A stretch of DNA of 64,000 bases from Eleginops maclovinus (Eukaryota > Chordata > Actinopteri > Perciformes > Eleginopidae), in assembly GCF_036324505.1 (NCBI RefSeq), contig NC_086352.1, forward strand, positions 12,856,501 to 12,920,500. Reading direction: 5' to 3'. The notes below the pieces were generated by a model. That model was not told the origin of the DNA, searched no databases, and saw nothing but the letters and a program-made list of their open reading frames with translations. Numbering within the stretch: the stretch's first letter is position 1; each line of letters opens with the position of its first letter. Position numbers and translations under genes: made by a program. Positions 52,501-64,000 of this stretch are shown in pieces.

Positions 52501-53472
52501 TCATCGGGATTTGTAACTTAACAATCATTACATTGCACTTCTTGTGGCAGACACTTTTATCCAAATCCACGTACAGTAAGTGTGAATCAACCATGAAGAG
52601 ACAGATTCAGAACAGCAAGTATCCTGCAAATAAATGAGCTTCAAATAAACCAAACCATTTAGCAGCTGGTGCATTAGCTTTGATAGGCAAAAACATTTTG
52701 GATCCAGTATTATATTTCAAAAGTAATCAATATAAGCCCTTTCTCATGTAACACATTTATGATGCTGTAAGAAATTGTCGTTTTTATTGAGAGCATTTTG
52801 CAAGCATGTTTTACATCATTTTTTTGCTTACCTTGTTGATGGTCTTCCGAGGTTAAATAAATAAATAGATGTCAACAAAAGGTGTTTGGAATATGGATAG
52901 AAAACAATTATTGTGTGTACAATGACTCCATGTCCACTCGTCTCTCTGTTCTCCTTCCTACTTCCTCCATATTCTCCCTCCCGGCACATCTGCAGTTGCT
53001 CCAGACACCATCAACAACCACGTGAAGACGTGTGTTGAGGAACAGAAGAACTTGCACTTCTATGCCCCAGAATATGGAGGTAGACCTGACTAAAATTACA
53101 CTTTATATTCATTTCTATTTTAACTGACACCCACATGGTGAGTAAAAATATCATTAAAGGATATGACTGCATTAAAGGACTCTTGAATAAATCCATGAAA
53201 AGTGTTTTGTTTCAGACAAAATTACGCCTTAAATCAACATAGCATATTAGATGGTTTTGTACAATTTCTTAGTATCATGAATACAACAGAAATAAAATAA
53301 TCAATCATCAATTTAAATCAGAAAGTACGGAATTCCAAGAAGATAAAAACAATATAAAATAAGAATATAATATCTGTGTATCTATCTTCCTTTCTCTTCC
53401 CTTCTCATTGTAGCTGTTGATGATATCACCACGGCAGTGGACATCTACTCGTTTGGCATGTGTGCCTTAGAG
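49599..53472 (+). CDS. nrbp1: nrbp1 exons 1-8: acidic N terminus and pseudokinase domain, first part
   Basis: The N terminus is Pro/Thr/Val-rich, then acidic (EDEDESEDESEILEESPCGR), as in NRBP proteins. The pseudokinase follows: GVEVVWNEV at the position of the usual VAxK lysine strand, VIFITEYMSSGSLKQFLKKT, KAWKRWCTQILSAL, SYLHSCDPPILHGNLTCDTV, IQHNGLIKIGS, LHFYAPEYG and AVDIYSFGMCALE. The catalytic loop is HGNLTCDT in place of HRDLKxxN, and the DFG position reads IGS, so catalytic residues are missing, as is usual for NRBP. Exon 5 is only 41 nt. Exon 8 ends in phase 0 before the damaged stretch. Confidence 0.94.
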
Positions 53473-56400
53473 GTGAGATGGGCCCTATGATACATGGTAG
53501 AATAACCCTGATAAGCCCTTTCTTAAAACAATATGCCCATGTGTGTGTCGGTGTGTATTCATATTTGTTTGCTGTTTTTAGGAAATCCAGTGGAAGAGCA
53601 GTATCTTGTCGCTGTCTCATTTGGACACATGCTAATATCGTCCATTACAAGTACTGAGGGCCGACACCAAGGAGAACCGGCCAGGGAAGAGTCGCCAGTC
53701 GTGACCTGACATACATCCTATTGACCTCAATGCAACAGGAATGTTATTGACTTCATTTCTGTCTCATTTGTAAAATGTCATTCAAATATTCAATGATTGA
53801 GCTTTGGGTTTTGTTTTTTATTTGGTGTCTCAGCATTTTTATTCTTCATCCCATTTTTGTGTATAAAAGGGAAAGCTTGAGCACAGAACAAGGTTGTAAA
53901 TGATCATTTTATATGTTTTGTTTTTAAAAAATTTTGGAAGAGCTTTACCCGAGAAGTGTTTCGCTGGGAATCTGTATCCAAGAAAGAAAAGAACCTTTAC
54001 GGTTAGCAAGCAGAACGCATGTGTTATAGCTGCTCTGTTTGAAACCCCTCTATAACGCTCGGGATGATGCTACAGCTTGGAAAATTGACTCAGATCACGC
54101 TCCGGTGAGTCTTTATTTAGTCACATTCATATACTAAGAATAATGAAACACACACCTTACATTACTTATTGACTACTTCAGTACCTCCACTCATTCACCA
54201 CCCTCCATCAACCACACTTACAACCGTCATCATCCACACAGCTCATCAATGATGAATCAGGTTAGTTCCAAGTTTCTTAAGGGTTAGATTTGGAGCCAAT
54301 GTTAAACTAATTAGGATGACTAAAGAGACTGTTGCAGTAAATTCCATTATACAGTGGGGCATACAAGAGTAAGTAGACCATCGGAGTTGTACCTTTAAAA
54401 GATAGATTGACCTGTGCGATTTTTAAACCCATATGGTATACTCAACTATGAAGAGACAGAATAGAAAAATATCCTGCAAATCACTTTGAGCTTTTAAAAC
54501 TTAATGGTGCAATTACTCTGTAGAAAACATTTTGGACCCACGATTATATTCAAAAGAATTATAAGGCTTCTCAGAAAATTTGATGCTGTAAATTCTTTTT
54601 ATAGAGCTCCTTTTTCATCATTTTCCTCCCTTGTTTTCCTGGTTAATTAATGGCAACCAAATTTTGGAATCGGTATAGAAAAATATGACACCTGTCCACA
54701 CCTCTCTGTCCATCTTTCCAACTCCCCATACTCCCTGGCCAACCAAGTTGCTCCAAGACACCACAAACAAAATTGTAGGACCTTTGCACCTATCCCCGAA
54801 TTGGAGAAACCTGAATCTTACATTTATAGTCATCTATTTAAGATACCCACATGGTGGGTAAACTGTTTGATTGAATAATTCGATATCATAAAGGATCTGA
54901 CTGCTTATGCTCTTGATCATCTGGTGGTTCCAGCAAAATTCACCCTTAAATATCACAAGAATGAGTGGTACAAATTCTTAGTACATACAACAGAGAGAAC
55001 ATAGTAATGACCTCAGAAGTACTGGAATCCAAAGTAACAACACCATCAGTAAAATAAGCAGACTAAACCCTGCGTTCCACTTGTCCCCCTCTTGAAGCCG
55101 TTGATGTATCACCCGTCTGAATCTCTGTTGGCATTGGTGTCCAGAGGTGAGATTGGGGCATGTCATATGGTAGATGAAAGCCAAAAATAGCCCATTTTGT
55201 GGTTTTCAGATGCGTCTTGGATTCAGGGAACGGAATGCCAGATTGCTCCAAAGAACACATCCATACATACTGGAACGCTGGGGGTGAAACAAGGTTGGAG
55301 GGTGTTTTTATCCCTGAAAGACCATGCCCCTGTGTGTTAAGTGAGTGTGGGGTGTTTGAATTTTGGTCTAAATGTATTTGAAACCCCATTGTATACAAGC
55401 ACTTGGACAGAAGCGTGGCCCTTAGGTTTTTACATGACAATATCCAAAGCCAGCGCCAAGGCAACTACAGGAGTCTTCGTAACCAAGCTTTTAAGGCTCT
55501 AAAACTGCTGCCTAGCTTCAGTCACCACGTGATCTTAAACACCCCATAGAAAATCTTTAAGAGAGTTAAAAGTCTCGGTTGGTTTGAGGAGCAAGTTAAA
55601 CAAAAGATGCCAATGATGACTGCTTGCTAGAGGTAATCCAGATTAACCTATAATAACTAAACCAATCAGTTGTTGCATTGGTTGGGGGGTAGTTAATGAA
55701 AAGGGGTTTGCTTAGAGTTTCCAACAAAGGGGGGGTTAAAAAAGTATTGAGAGAATATAGTATCCTGCAGGCTCTGAGCCACAATACTGTGTTTGGTGAC
55801 GACGAAATAATTTTTAAGAAGATAAACAATTTTTGCTGGATTTTTCCAGAGTCTCTATAGTTTGAGGTTGTGAAACCTTATGAGAACAATCAGGACTTGC
55901 ATCTTTTAAATTGGTTGTTTTTGATGGTGTTGTGCCAAAATTTACTTTTGACCAACATATACATCATGACATAAAACAACAATCGAAAACATTATTTCAA
56001 ACAGAAGCACACTTTAGAAACTGGGCAATCTAAAAAAGCATAAATACAAATTGAACTCAAAGTAGGTTATACTTTCACAAGACACACAGCCTTTCAAATA
56101 TCGTCATATAACTTACCACTTAGAATGAATCAGGCATCATTCGAAAGGGCTTTATCTTAACGACCAGCATCGTCTCATTAGTTCTTGGACGTTTGTTATT
56201 GTCCAGACATGATTCCTGAAAATGCCCTGGAGGAGATTACCAAGAACCTGGACCCTAACCTGGTCATCGCCGAGAAGAAAGAAGACATTCAGCTCAAGTA
56301 AGTGTCCACTATCATCAGTGGGTCAACAGCATTAATGATTGTATTCTCAATATGTCTATTAAAGGAACATATGTTTCCTTTTTAATATAAGGGCATAGAA

Positions 56401-59400
56401 TGAAGAAAAAATGATATAAGACACAGTAATTCCTCAATGATTATAACATTATATAACTCTCTTACGTTCCTGTGGTGTAAAGACCTCATACTGTCATTTC
56501 TTTCTTCTGTAGGCTTTCCCAGTTTCCTGCTTTGGAGCTTGATAAATTCCTGGAGGATGTGAGGTAAGAAGCACAGCAGAGAGCTGCAGCAGTGTGAACA
56601 AGCTGGTTGTACTCTCAATTTATTTAGGCCCCAAAGAAAAACACCATCTGGCCACATGGGGGCAGTATAGGACCATCTGACTAGTGTGCGTCTGCCATCT
56701 CCTTCAAAATACTATGTAATCTGAATCTGGTCCAGCACCCTACACTAGTCCTGCACTTTTCACACTTTTTGAGGTTTATTAAAATGTAAAATACTTCTTT
56801 CTCGTGATCGTTTTTCTTCTTAATATGTTTGTATTTGTACTAATATTATAATATGTATCCACTGTCATTACTGTGTTTTCTTTGTTGAGATGTAATCATG
56901 GCCACAGGTACACCAAAATGTTCATAAATCAAGAGGAAATCCAAAACATTTTTGAAGTTATTGACACGTTTTTTGCTGAACACATTTTTCACTTAGGGTT
57001 TTTAAAGTTTTGATTATAAGGAAAGAAAAACAAAGTCTATTTTTATTGTTTGTGTTTTGTTTTTCTTCATTTTCTTTTTCCATCTCCCCTTTACTCTCTC
57101 CTCTCTCATTCTCCTTTTCTATGATGTCCTCTCCACCTCTCCCTGTCTTTGTTTCTCTCTCCCTTCCTCCCTCTCTCTGGATCAGAAACGGTATTTATCC
57201 GATGACGGCGTTCGGGGTGCCCTCTCCTCATCAGCCTCAACGGGAGACAGTTAAATCTCCCGTTGTCATCCCCTTGGTCAAATCCCCCACCCCTGAACCT
57301 ACAGAATTCGAGACACGGCGGGTACGTACAGGAGATTATATTGCATGTTACAAAACGAAGGAACAGTCCCAATGGTGACATTTCACAAGTGACAATCCTG
57401 ATGTGGTTCTAATGGTTTTCTCTACTGCAATAAAGATGAGCGGGGAAATAATGTGGAGAAATAAGTAGCTGTCCTGTTTTTACCATGGTCTTTCACGTAG
57501 GGAAAAAAAAAGGTATAAAGATCATTTGAGTTCATCTTTATTGTTCATCTTATAGCAGGAAGAAGGTATCTGAAAAAGATAAGGTTTAGGTTAGTCTAAA
57601 ACAAGGTCACTTCAGGAGAATCTGTACATACTGTAGGTAAACTGTATTTCCTCTGGAGTTAACAGCTGTGGTGAAATCTCAACATTAGTTGCCAAATTCA
57701 TATTCACACTCCCAAACTTCTTCTGCAGGTCATTCATATGCAGTGTAACGTTGAGTCTGTCGAGGAGGGAGCAAAGTATCATGTAAGTCTCTGCAGTAGT
57801 ATTTATAAGTTGATATTTTATTGTTTTACCAATTAAAACTGTATTATTCTGTAAAGCTTCTTCTCTAAATGTGTTTCCCTCATTGACCAACCACATGATA
57901 TTATTCCAAACATGTATTGTTGTTTTTTTCTAGCCATACAGAAGTATAATAACCATTATAGTAACTGTGTCTGTTGCGGTATTCCTCTCTTTTTTAGCTA
58001 ACACTGCTGCTGAAACTGGATGATAAACTGAATAGACATCTAAGCTGTGACATGTTACCTCGTAAGTCCTCCTCTACTATAACACACTCCCTCTGAATCG
58101 CTCTGTTAGCTTCAATACACACATTTTATTATAGTGCACCTACATCAAAAATGTCGACTGACCTCTTTTAATGAAGTTTTATTTCATCAAAATTAAACCG
58201 TGAGGTTCAATTAAACTCTGAGGTTTAATTTAGGTGCTCAATTGGGTGCTTAAACATAAAAGGGAGAATACTTTTGATCAACAAGCTTTTGAAACGACCT
58301 TTGACATTTCCACCCAGTTAATATTACAGTGGCTCCTGCAATTAGGCGATCAGTTGATATTGTTGGAAGGCGTGTCGTGCATGAGGGAGATTAGCGGGAG
58401 ATAAGAGGATTAGAGGCCTTTCTTTCAAGCATGTGTGTGAGTGTGTGTCCACATAAAAGCACTTCTGAATTTGTGTAAAATAGCAATACAAGAGTGGGTA
58501 CATTATTTCCCTCCTGGAATCGGAGAGGTACTTGATGCATGTGTTTTTTATTTGATTGTTAATGCTATAATTATATTTGACTCTAGGTGATGGAAAAAGA
58601 TGGAATTACAAAGATATGAATTGCTGCATAGCTAAGTCCACTTTAGATTTTCCCACACACACAGTTTTAATACACACTTCCTCTCCATATGTGTGCACTG
58701 AGGCATGTTGGAAAGTGAGAGTGAGATTCCAGAGAGCCTTAAACGCACATGGCGTCACAAAATACAGTATGCACAACTATTTCTGGCAGGGAGACTAACT
58801 GTCGCTGATGTGTCATGAAAACCCTGCGCCTCTATTTTGGACAAATGTGTTATTTGTTATAAATTGAATTTTTTAGGGCATGGTAGGTTTTTAAAATCTC
58901 AATGGGTGTGAAATATGTTTAAACTTGTACATACGTTACTTTTCTTTAACTTACCATTAATAAATAAAGATTTCACTATGCAATGACTACAGAAAAATGA
59001 CACCCTCGGCGTTGGGGTTAGTTCCTAAAAAGTCTCGCTTCCACTCTGTCCAACACCTGGTATGATCTCTAGGGAAAAGAAAGGCTCGATTTACGGCTCG
59101 AAGGATTGCGCCTTTTCCCCCCCTTTTAGCTATCAGGAGCTTTTCCCAGTTACAAAAGAGTGTTAATGTAAGGTCTTTCCAATCCCTATCCCTCCTAAAC
59201 AACGGGCAGTGGAGCAACAAAAGTAACTTTGGAAAACAAAACCCCTTATGTCCTCTGTTGGTGGTAGTTAAAGAAAATGGTTTCCCATTTGTACTTGGGA
59301 CAGTGGTGCCGGCAGCAGAAATGCACAGGGTGTTGAAGAGCTGTTTCTTTACACTGTAAAACCTTTCCTTGGCAACACATTTTGAATGTGTTACTGAGTT

Positions 59401-61785
59401 ATTTAAGTAATTCAGACATTTAGGCTTTCTGAAATTGTCCTTACTGCCATAAAGGCAGACTATAACCCCAGAAAAACCCACAACACAACTGTTGCAATGG
59501 TCCAAGTAATGTGTGCAGTGTGATCCAATGTGCACACACACACTCAGGTATGGTAGGCATGTTTAATGTTGCAGGCGTGCAGGGAATGCCTGGCCTGTGA
59601 GGGGCTGCAGCTGACAGCTGTCACCTCCTGTGTCAAGATCAGCCCATCTCTTCCCAGGCCTTCATCTCCCTGTCTCTCACTCACACACATTCACTCAAAT
59701 TCATTTTTCTTACATCATATGTATTTTGTTGCACGCTCACTCATTAATACCACTGGCACACCGTGGTATTAGTCTATTATGTGTTGCTTCACATTATGGA
59801 CACGCCCTGTTGTCTCAGTAAACTGCCCCTCCTGCTGATATCGGGTTGTTCTTTAAAGCTTGACTTATCCACACGTCAAAGTCCAAAGTAACACTCTGCA
59901 GGGTCACTAGCTAACTGAGCCACTTGAATTTCACCCCATTGGCCTTTTGCTTTGCTCTCCTACACTTGAATCGAACCCTATTCACAACTGAAGCTGTATT
60001 TCCTCGAAACCAAACAGTAACACATTTTGTTAGATGGTTTCAAATCAGACTAGAAGATGCCAACAAGCAAGGAGTCCTCTCACTGAGCTCTAATAGCAAT
60101 CCCTTTGTCATTTATATGTGGGTGGGTGTTTTCCTTTCTTGGGTGGTCCATCTTCTCCACTTGTTTGTCTTGTCCCAGCCTCATTCCTGATATAGTTGTA
60201 AATTGACAGCGAGGTTATTAAAAATCAGCAGACCATGACGACTCCTCTGATCGCTGGGCACAGGAAAGGAATGTCTCAATTATTGTGGTAACTGAAATAC
60301 AATTAAAATACCCCCAACAGGTCAGCGGCTGAAAAGAAGCTCATAAAGTTTAAGTTTCAGAAGAAAGTAAACCTCACAGGTTCCATTTTAATGTCAGGAA
60401 TGTCAGCTCAGGTTCGTTTCTAAAGGTCATTTCTTAATGTTATAGTCGAGTCAAATACAGAATATGTTTCTGCAACCTTGTATTGATTTAGTTAGAATAG
60501 CTCTGTGTTACGTGATTATCTGGCTATTTTAAAAGGGGGATACACTTGTGATGATTTGTAGGAAAATTAGGTTTTGCGATAAATACGGCGCTTATTTGGA
60601 AACTTCAGACCAATACGAAGATATTAAACCTTTTACAGCCAGAAGATATTTACATTCTCCAACATTTAGGAAAGGAGAAGGGGTTCAGGACAGTCCATTC
60701 AGTTAAGTCTTTATAAGCAAAGCTAAAGAGAAATATTAAAAAAGCTAACGTGTTTTAACAGATCGTGCACTAATGAAGACGATGCTGGTTGAAACACGTC
60801 GGCTCTTTCATTTTCCTGCCAGATGAGTCCCGTTTTAGACTCTCCTTTTATCTTTATTGGACATCCCTCAATTTCTGCTTTGCCAGATATACACAGAAAT
60901 ATAAAATGGAAAGAGTTGCGCCTTCACAGGCTGCTGTTTGATGGTTTTGAATGTTTTAGGGTGCGATTAATTTCAAAGCAGCACCTTGACCACATCTCCT
61001 GAACGTGGTATTCACCCTTAGTGAGATTTTTTCAGCTGTGGGAGTGTGTGTTATAGTGTTTGCATAATTCAAAGAGATGTTGTGTGACTGGTAGAGATGA
61101 TGATCCAAGGGATGTTACATGTCCATGAACTGCTGTTAACTCTGCTGCTGTGTGTTTCAGATGAGAATGTTCAGGAGATGGCTGAAGAGTTGGTGCAGCT
61201 GGGCTTAATCAGTGAGGTGAGTCTTTTGTGCGGTAAAGAGACATTTGCAATCAATGTGTGTGAGTATCCGTGTGTGTTTGCTAGTGCAGAGCTGCAGGCA
61301 AATGTGTGTGGGTGAGCGTGCTATTTCTGGACCAAACTGAAAATGATGTGGATTTTATAAGGCGATGTGACCCCTGACTCCTACATACGGTGCCCTCTAA
61401 CATATACGCCTCCTCTGAAAGCTTAATGTACATTTACTGCTACATACAAACTCCTGTGCACACTCCCCTACCCCAATGATGTTATATAGTCACTTCATTA
61501 CTGTGGGAGAGAGAATATGTAGGTGTTGGTCTTAATGACTCATTCCTCTTAATGGTTTTCTCTGATATTTTAATTTTACGTCTCATTTGTTCGACCAACT
61601 TCCATATGTTTCTCTGTCTGTATCTTTGATGTAACGATTGGCCATATCCCTACTTTCTAACATATTGGTGTACCGGTTATTTGTAATGTCCTGGAGTGTT
61701 GAACATGTTTGTGTTCTCTTCACAGGTGGACCAAAACAAAATAGCCTCTCTACTAGAAGAATCATTCAGCCAAGCTCTTCAATAG
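49599..61785 (+). CDS. nrbp1: Nuclear receptor-binding protein 1 (pseudokinase adaptor)
   Basis: NRBP1 is a catalytically dead kinase-like adaptor linked to vesicle trafficking and Elongin/Cullin substrate recognition (family knowledge). Clean exons: 49599-49832, 50562-50684, 51452-51553, 51755-51844, 52109-52149, 52270-52364, 52996-53079, 53414-53472, 56207-56297, 56513-56563, 57186-57321, 57729-57782, 57998-58061, 61161-61216, 61726-61785. Phases agree within each run. Two exons expected between 53472 and 56207 are present only as damaged sequence (about 55200-55540). NRBP1 is preferred over NRBP2 because of VNQRNVPGIDAAYLAMDTEE, FDNLIHLEHANIVKFHKYWA and KSPVVIPLVKSPTPEP. There are two adjacent ATGs at 49599 and 49602. 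The second gives MSEAEE, equivalent to the mammalian start. The C terminus (SLLEESFSQALQ) is shorter than in human. Confidence 0.92.
51430..53510 (+). repeat. Clean source copy of the nrbp1 exon 3-8 segment repeated downstream
   Basis: This intact segment (exons 3-8 and their introns) matches 53550-55190 in the same order and orientation. The source is about 2.08 kb and the damaged copy about 1.64 kb. Confidence 0.85.
53550..55190 (+). repeat. nrbp1: Damaged tandem copy of nrbp1 exons 3-8, probable assembly artefact
   Basis: Anchors in order: 53585-53690 matches exon 3 at about 51465-51560 (CATGCTAATATCGTC, GCCGACACCAAGGAGAACCG); 54000-54160 matches 51960-52215 including exon 5; 54180-54265 matches exon 6; 54270-54640 matches the following intron (ACAAGAGTAAG, TATCCTGCAAAT); 54690-54790 matches exon 7; 54820-55060 matches 53100-53360; 55095-55170 matches exon 8 and its donor. 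Small deletions dominate and hit exons and introns equally. The copy is about 20 percent shorter than its source. No reading frame survives, so it should not be counted as coding. Uncorrected long-read sequence is the likeliest origin. An old decayed duplication is the alternative. Confidence 0.85.
55198..55540 (+). pseudogene. nrbp1: Damaged copies of the two missing nrbp1 exons
   Basis: After TTTTCAG at about 55204-55210, the stretch ATGCGTCTTGGATTCAGGGA resembles, with lost bases, the exon encoding MAVLEIQGNGE. It continues with CCAAAGAACACATCC, which resembles the PKEAIN region. Around 55455-55530 the stretch CGCCAAGGCAACTACAGGAG, then AACCAAGCTTTT and CTCTAAAACTGCTG, fits the exon encoding KRPTARELLF, HxALF and LKLLA. 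No complete frame exists here and the exon edges cannot be set. If this is raw-read error, the real genome has normal exons. If the sequence is true, nrbp1 is broken in this individual. Confidence 0.6.
55540..56206 (+). other. nrbp1: nrbp1 intron, right part of the suspect segment
   Basis: No exon is visible. The left portion has runs and broken words typical of the damaged segment. The sequence is clean again by the acceptor at 56205-56206. The exact right edge of the poor-quality stretch cannot be seen, because no second copy exists for comparison. Confidence 0.45.
56207..61785 (+). CDS. nrbp1: nrbp1 3' exons: end of the pseudokinase region and C-terminal domain
   Basis: Seven clean exons read in phase: MIPENALEEITKNLDPNLVI, LSQFPALELDKFLEDVRNGI, YPMTAFGVPSPHQPQRETVK, SPVVIPLVKSPTPEPTEFET, VIHMQCNVESVEEGAKYH, LTLLLKLDDKLNRHLSCDML, PHENVQEMAEELVQLGLISE and VDQNKIASLLEESFSQALQ, then TAG. 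The order and wording are those of NRBP1. The intron at 58062-61160 is long (3.1 kb) with no further exon seen. Confidence 0.94.
58062..61160 (+). other. nrbp1: nrbp1 intron of 3.1 kb
   Basis: No coding exon is recognised, and the flanking exons join in phase (PH to ENV). The 184-codon open frame on the - strand at 58987-59541 has no recognisable domain. The sequence around it has long homopolymer-like blocks (C8 near 59118) and looks unusual, but its nature is not clear. Confidence 0.7.
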
Positions 61786-63925
61786 CAACAATTTCCTCAA
61801 CGAAATTCCTGTCTTCTCATTAGTACACTCTCTTAACCCTGTTGCATCTTCTCTTTGGTTACTCAACATGGTGATTATATTTAGTAGGGTTTTTTGTATT
61901 TTTTTTCTTCTTCTAAGCCTTGGGTGAAAAATGTGACCAAAAGGGTGGGTTGTGTTCCTTTTGCATCAGGGAATTTAAATTCCTTAAAGCACAGAAAACC
62001 TTTACCATACTGTCAAGCAAATTTTAGAGTCCAGGTGACTCCAAAGAAGACACCTGAACTGAATTCACATTTTACCTGTAAAAGTTAAGAACCATTTAAA
62101 TCTATGTGTGGATTTATTCTGAATGTGTTAGCTTTTACATTGGCTGTTAAATTAAAAAGGTGAACCTCATTAATGCTGCAAAAGACACTTCATCACGCCA
62201 GTACTGACTAGATTACTTACAGCTTTAAATTTAAAACCACTTTCCTCAAGCCGCAGATGTATTTTATTGTGAGGTGTTTACATAGCGAATTGCCTGTTTG
62301 TGTTAGGATGAGACGGTCTAAAGCGCCCTCAAGTCTAATTCAGACTTTCACTAGAGTCACTCCACCTTTCACTACTGTTGTACCTATAAACTTTAATGAT
62401 CTCAAACATATAGTTATCCTAGAGATAAAAACATATTTTGCTAAGTAGGCCAAGCTGTTCTTCCTCCTCATTTCATGTGAATCCCCCTCTCATTTTGCTC
62501 CCTTTTTTTTTGCCTTATGATTTATGAACATTCCCTGCTCTTTGACTTTTGTGTTGTGTTTTTTCACCAACATGTCACTTATCAGGTTAAATATATTTAA
62601 GAGTTTGAAAACTGGATGTGCAGAGATGCAACCTTTTCAGATAACTTAATAATTGACCTATACCCATGATAAACGTTTTTTAAAAGCCTTTGATACAGAA
62701 CATATTGTATATGCGCACAGCTGGATATTACATTTTGGGTGGGCATCATGATGCCAGGTCTCTGGATTATGGTTACTTTGAGGTACTGTGAACTCAGTGT
62801 TACTGAATTTTCTGTTAGTGTTTGTTTTTATATTTTGCTCTACTGTTTGCCTTATGCTGGGCCTACGCACATGCCTTAAAGTCCTCTTTTCTCTGTTTGT
62901 TTTTATTATTTTATTCATCATTTTACCATTTGCTGCTTGTTGGGTTCACACATGCTACTCTGCCTGTAAAATTCATTCATGTGAGACTTGTGTACTGAAC
63001 TCGGCTGCCATATGCTGTAAAAAAGAGGACCCCGCCTTTTCCTGATACATACTATGTGAGAGCGTCATGATTTATTTATGTTACAGACACTGTATAGCAT
63101 GTCTTTTTTCTTATTCCTTTTTGTTTACTGTGATTAACACAGAGACCACATTAGTCTGAGCCAATGTACACTTCTCTTTTTTTCTATCGCTTGATTGATT
63201 TCATTTTATCACCATTTGGTTAATCTGGGACTAAGTGGGTCGACCTTGTCCTTCACAGAGTGCAGTGGCTCCTTAACGTGAAAACAAAAGTGTACATACA
63301 TGTCATGTTGAGACTTGTATTTGGATCAGGAGTTGCCTGTGGCCTTCTGTGACATTTTGGCTCAGAACTCTTTGTGGTCTACAGGTACTTTTAGTGTCTC
63401 AAAGCCCATACAATTCAGGACCTTAAACAGCAGTAAGAATGCAAATTTAATATAACTATCTCAAAGAAACGATACTAAAAGATGCTAAAACGTACAATTG
63501 AGAATACATTTTACCAGTTGAATTGAATGCTTCTGTATTAACTTTCAGTCAGAGCTTTCCTCTGTTGCTGAGCTAAAGTGTTAAATTAGTCACTTCACCA
63601 ATTAGATTATATTAATCCATTGATCTCCACTCAATGTTGCTTTTTTAAAAACATTTATTTGGGCTGGAAATTGTTCTCAAATCTGCATTTTTACTATACA
63701 AACGTGTGTGGTTCATCTTAATGCATTGTTTACTTTAGTTGTTCCTCTATTTGAATGTGTATCTGTGAACTGCTAAGATTGTATATTCCAAAGATATGTT
63801 TTAAAGTCAGCCAGTAGAATGTAAATGCATTGCTTCTTTTACAGAGAAGTGATAAAAACCAACCAATGTGATCACCAGACCAGCTTTATGAATCTCTTCC
63901 TCCACCTCTCTCTTTCTCATCCCTC

Positions 63926-63966
<41 letters not shown>

Positions 63967-64000
63967 CCCAAATGAATGGTGGTGTTGAAACTGGTTATTA
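61786..64000 (+). other. nrbp1: nrbp1 3' UTR and downstream sequence
   Basis: AT-rich sequence after the stop has no recognised gene. ATTAAA at about 62151-62156 is a candidate early poly(A) signal, and later sites are possible. A CT array lies at about 63932-63962 near the window end. Confidence 0.55.

Noticed and set aside
53550..55190. Biological tandem duplication of pseudokinase exons as a new domain-doubling event
   Set aside because: No frame survives in any copied exon, indels hit exons and introns equally, and the two downstream exons are damaged in the same way. An assembly artefact explains more.
58987..59541. 184-codon open frame on the - strand in an nrbp1 intron
   Set aside because: No recognisable domain, no splice partners and no similarity by eye to any family. 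Kept as intron.

Overview
The window is nuclear DNA of a bony fish. The genes are split by GT...AG introns. Dinucleotide microsatellites are very dense, and teleost-type Tc1 and MITE-like repeats are present. A percomorph-like fish is likely, but that is an inference. Three protein-coding genes were reconstructed exon by exon from splice sites, reading phase and family motifs.

Region 1 (1-32488, + strand) is the 3' end of ush2a (usherin). It has 26 coding exons (numbered here 1-26 within the window) whose phases join into 1493 codons plus a stop. They encode about 13 membrane-proximal fibronectin type III repeats, the single membrane-spanning helix, and a cytoplasmic tail of about 165 residues ending in the class I PDZ ligand DTHL. 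The 5' part of the gene lies outside the window. One 12.5 kb intron (6273-18738) holds most of the long GT/CA arrays and a Tc1/mariner element with an open DD34E transposase frame.

Region 2 (32489-38396) has no recognised coding sequence and separates two convergent genes. Region 3 (38397-47047, - strand) is kctd3, a BTB/POZ and WD-repeat protein, in 19 coding exons. It lies tail-to-tail with ush2a, as in human. Two of its exons are each one base short of the length that keeps the frame.

Region 4 (47048-49598) is a divergent, promoter-bearing interval with a MITE-like repeat and microsatellites. Region 5 (49599-61785, + strand) is nrbp1, a pseudokinase adaptor, followed by 3' UTR-like sequence to the window end. 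Inside nrbp1, about 53.55-56.2 kb is unlike the rest. It first repeats nrbp1 exons 3-8 and their introns (about 51.43-53.5 kb) in order but riddled with small indels. It then carries the only copies of the two following exons, also damaged. The simplest reading is an uncorrected long-read patch in the assembly, not a biological duplication.

No prokaryotic-style system, CRISPR array, tRNA or rRNA was seen. The most useful observations are the damaged nrbp1 segment, the two kctd3 frame breaks, GT arrays that abut splice acceptors in two genes, and the intact-looking Tc1 element.
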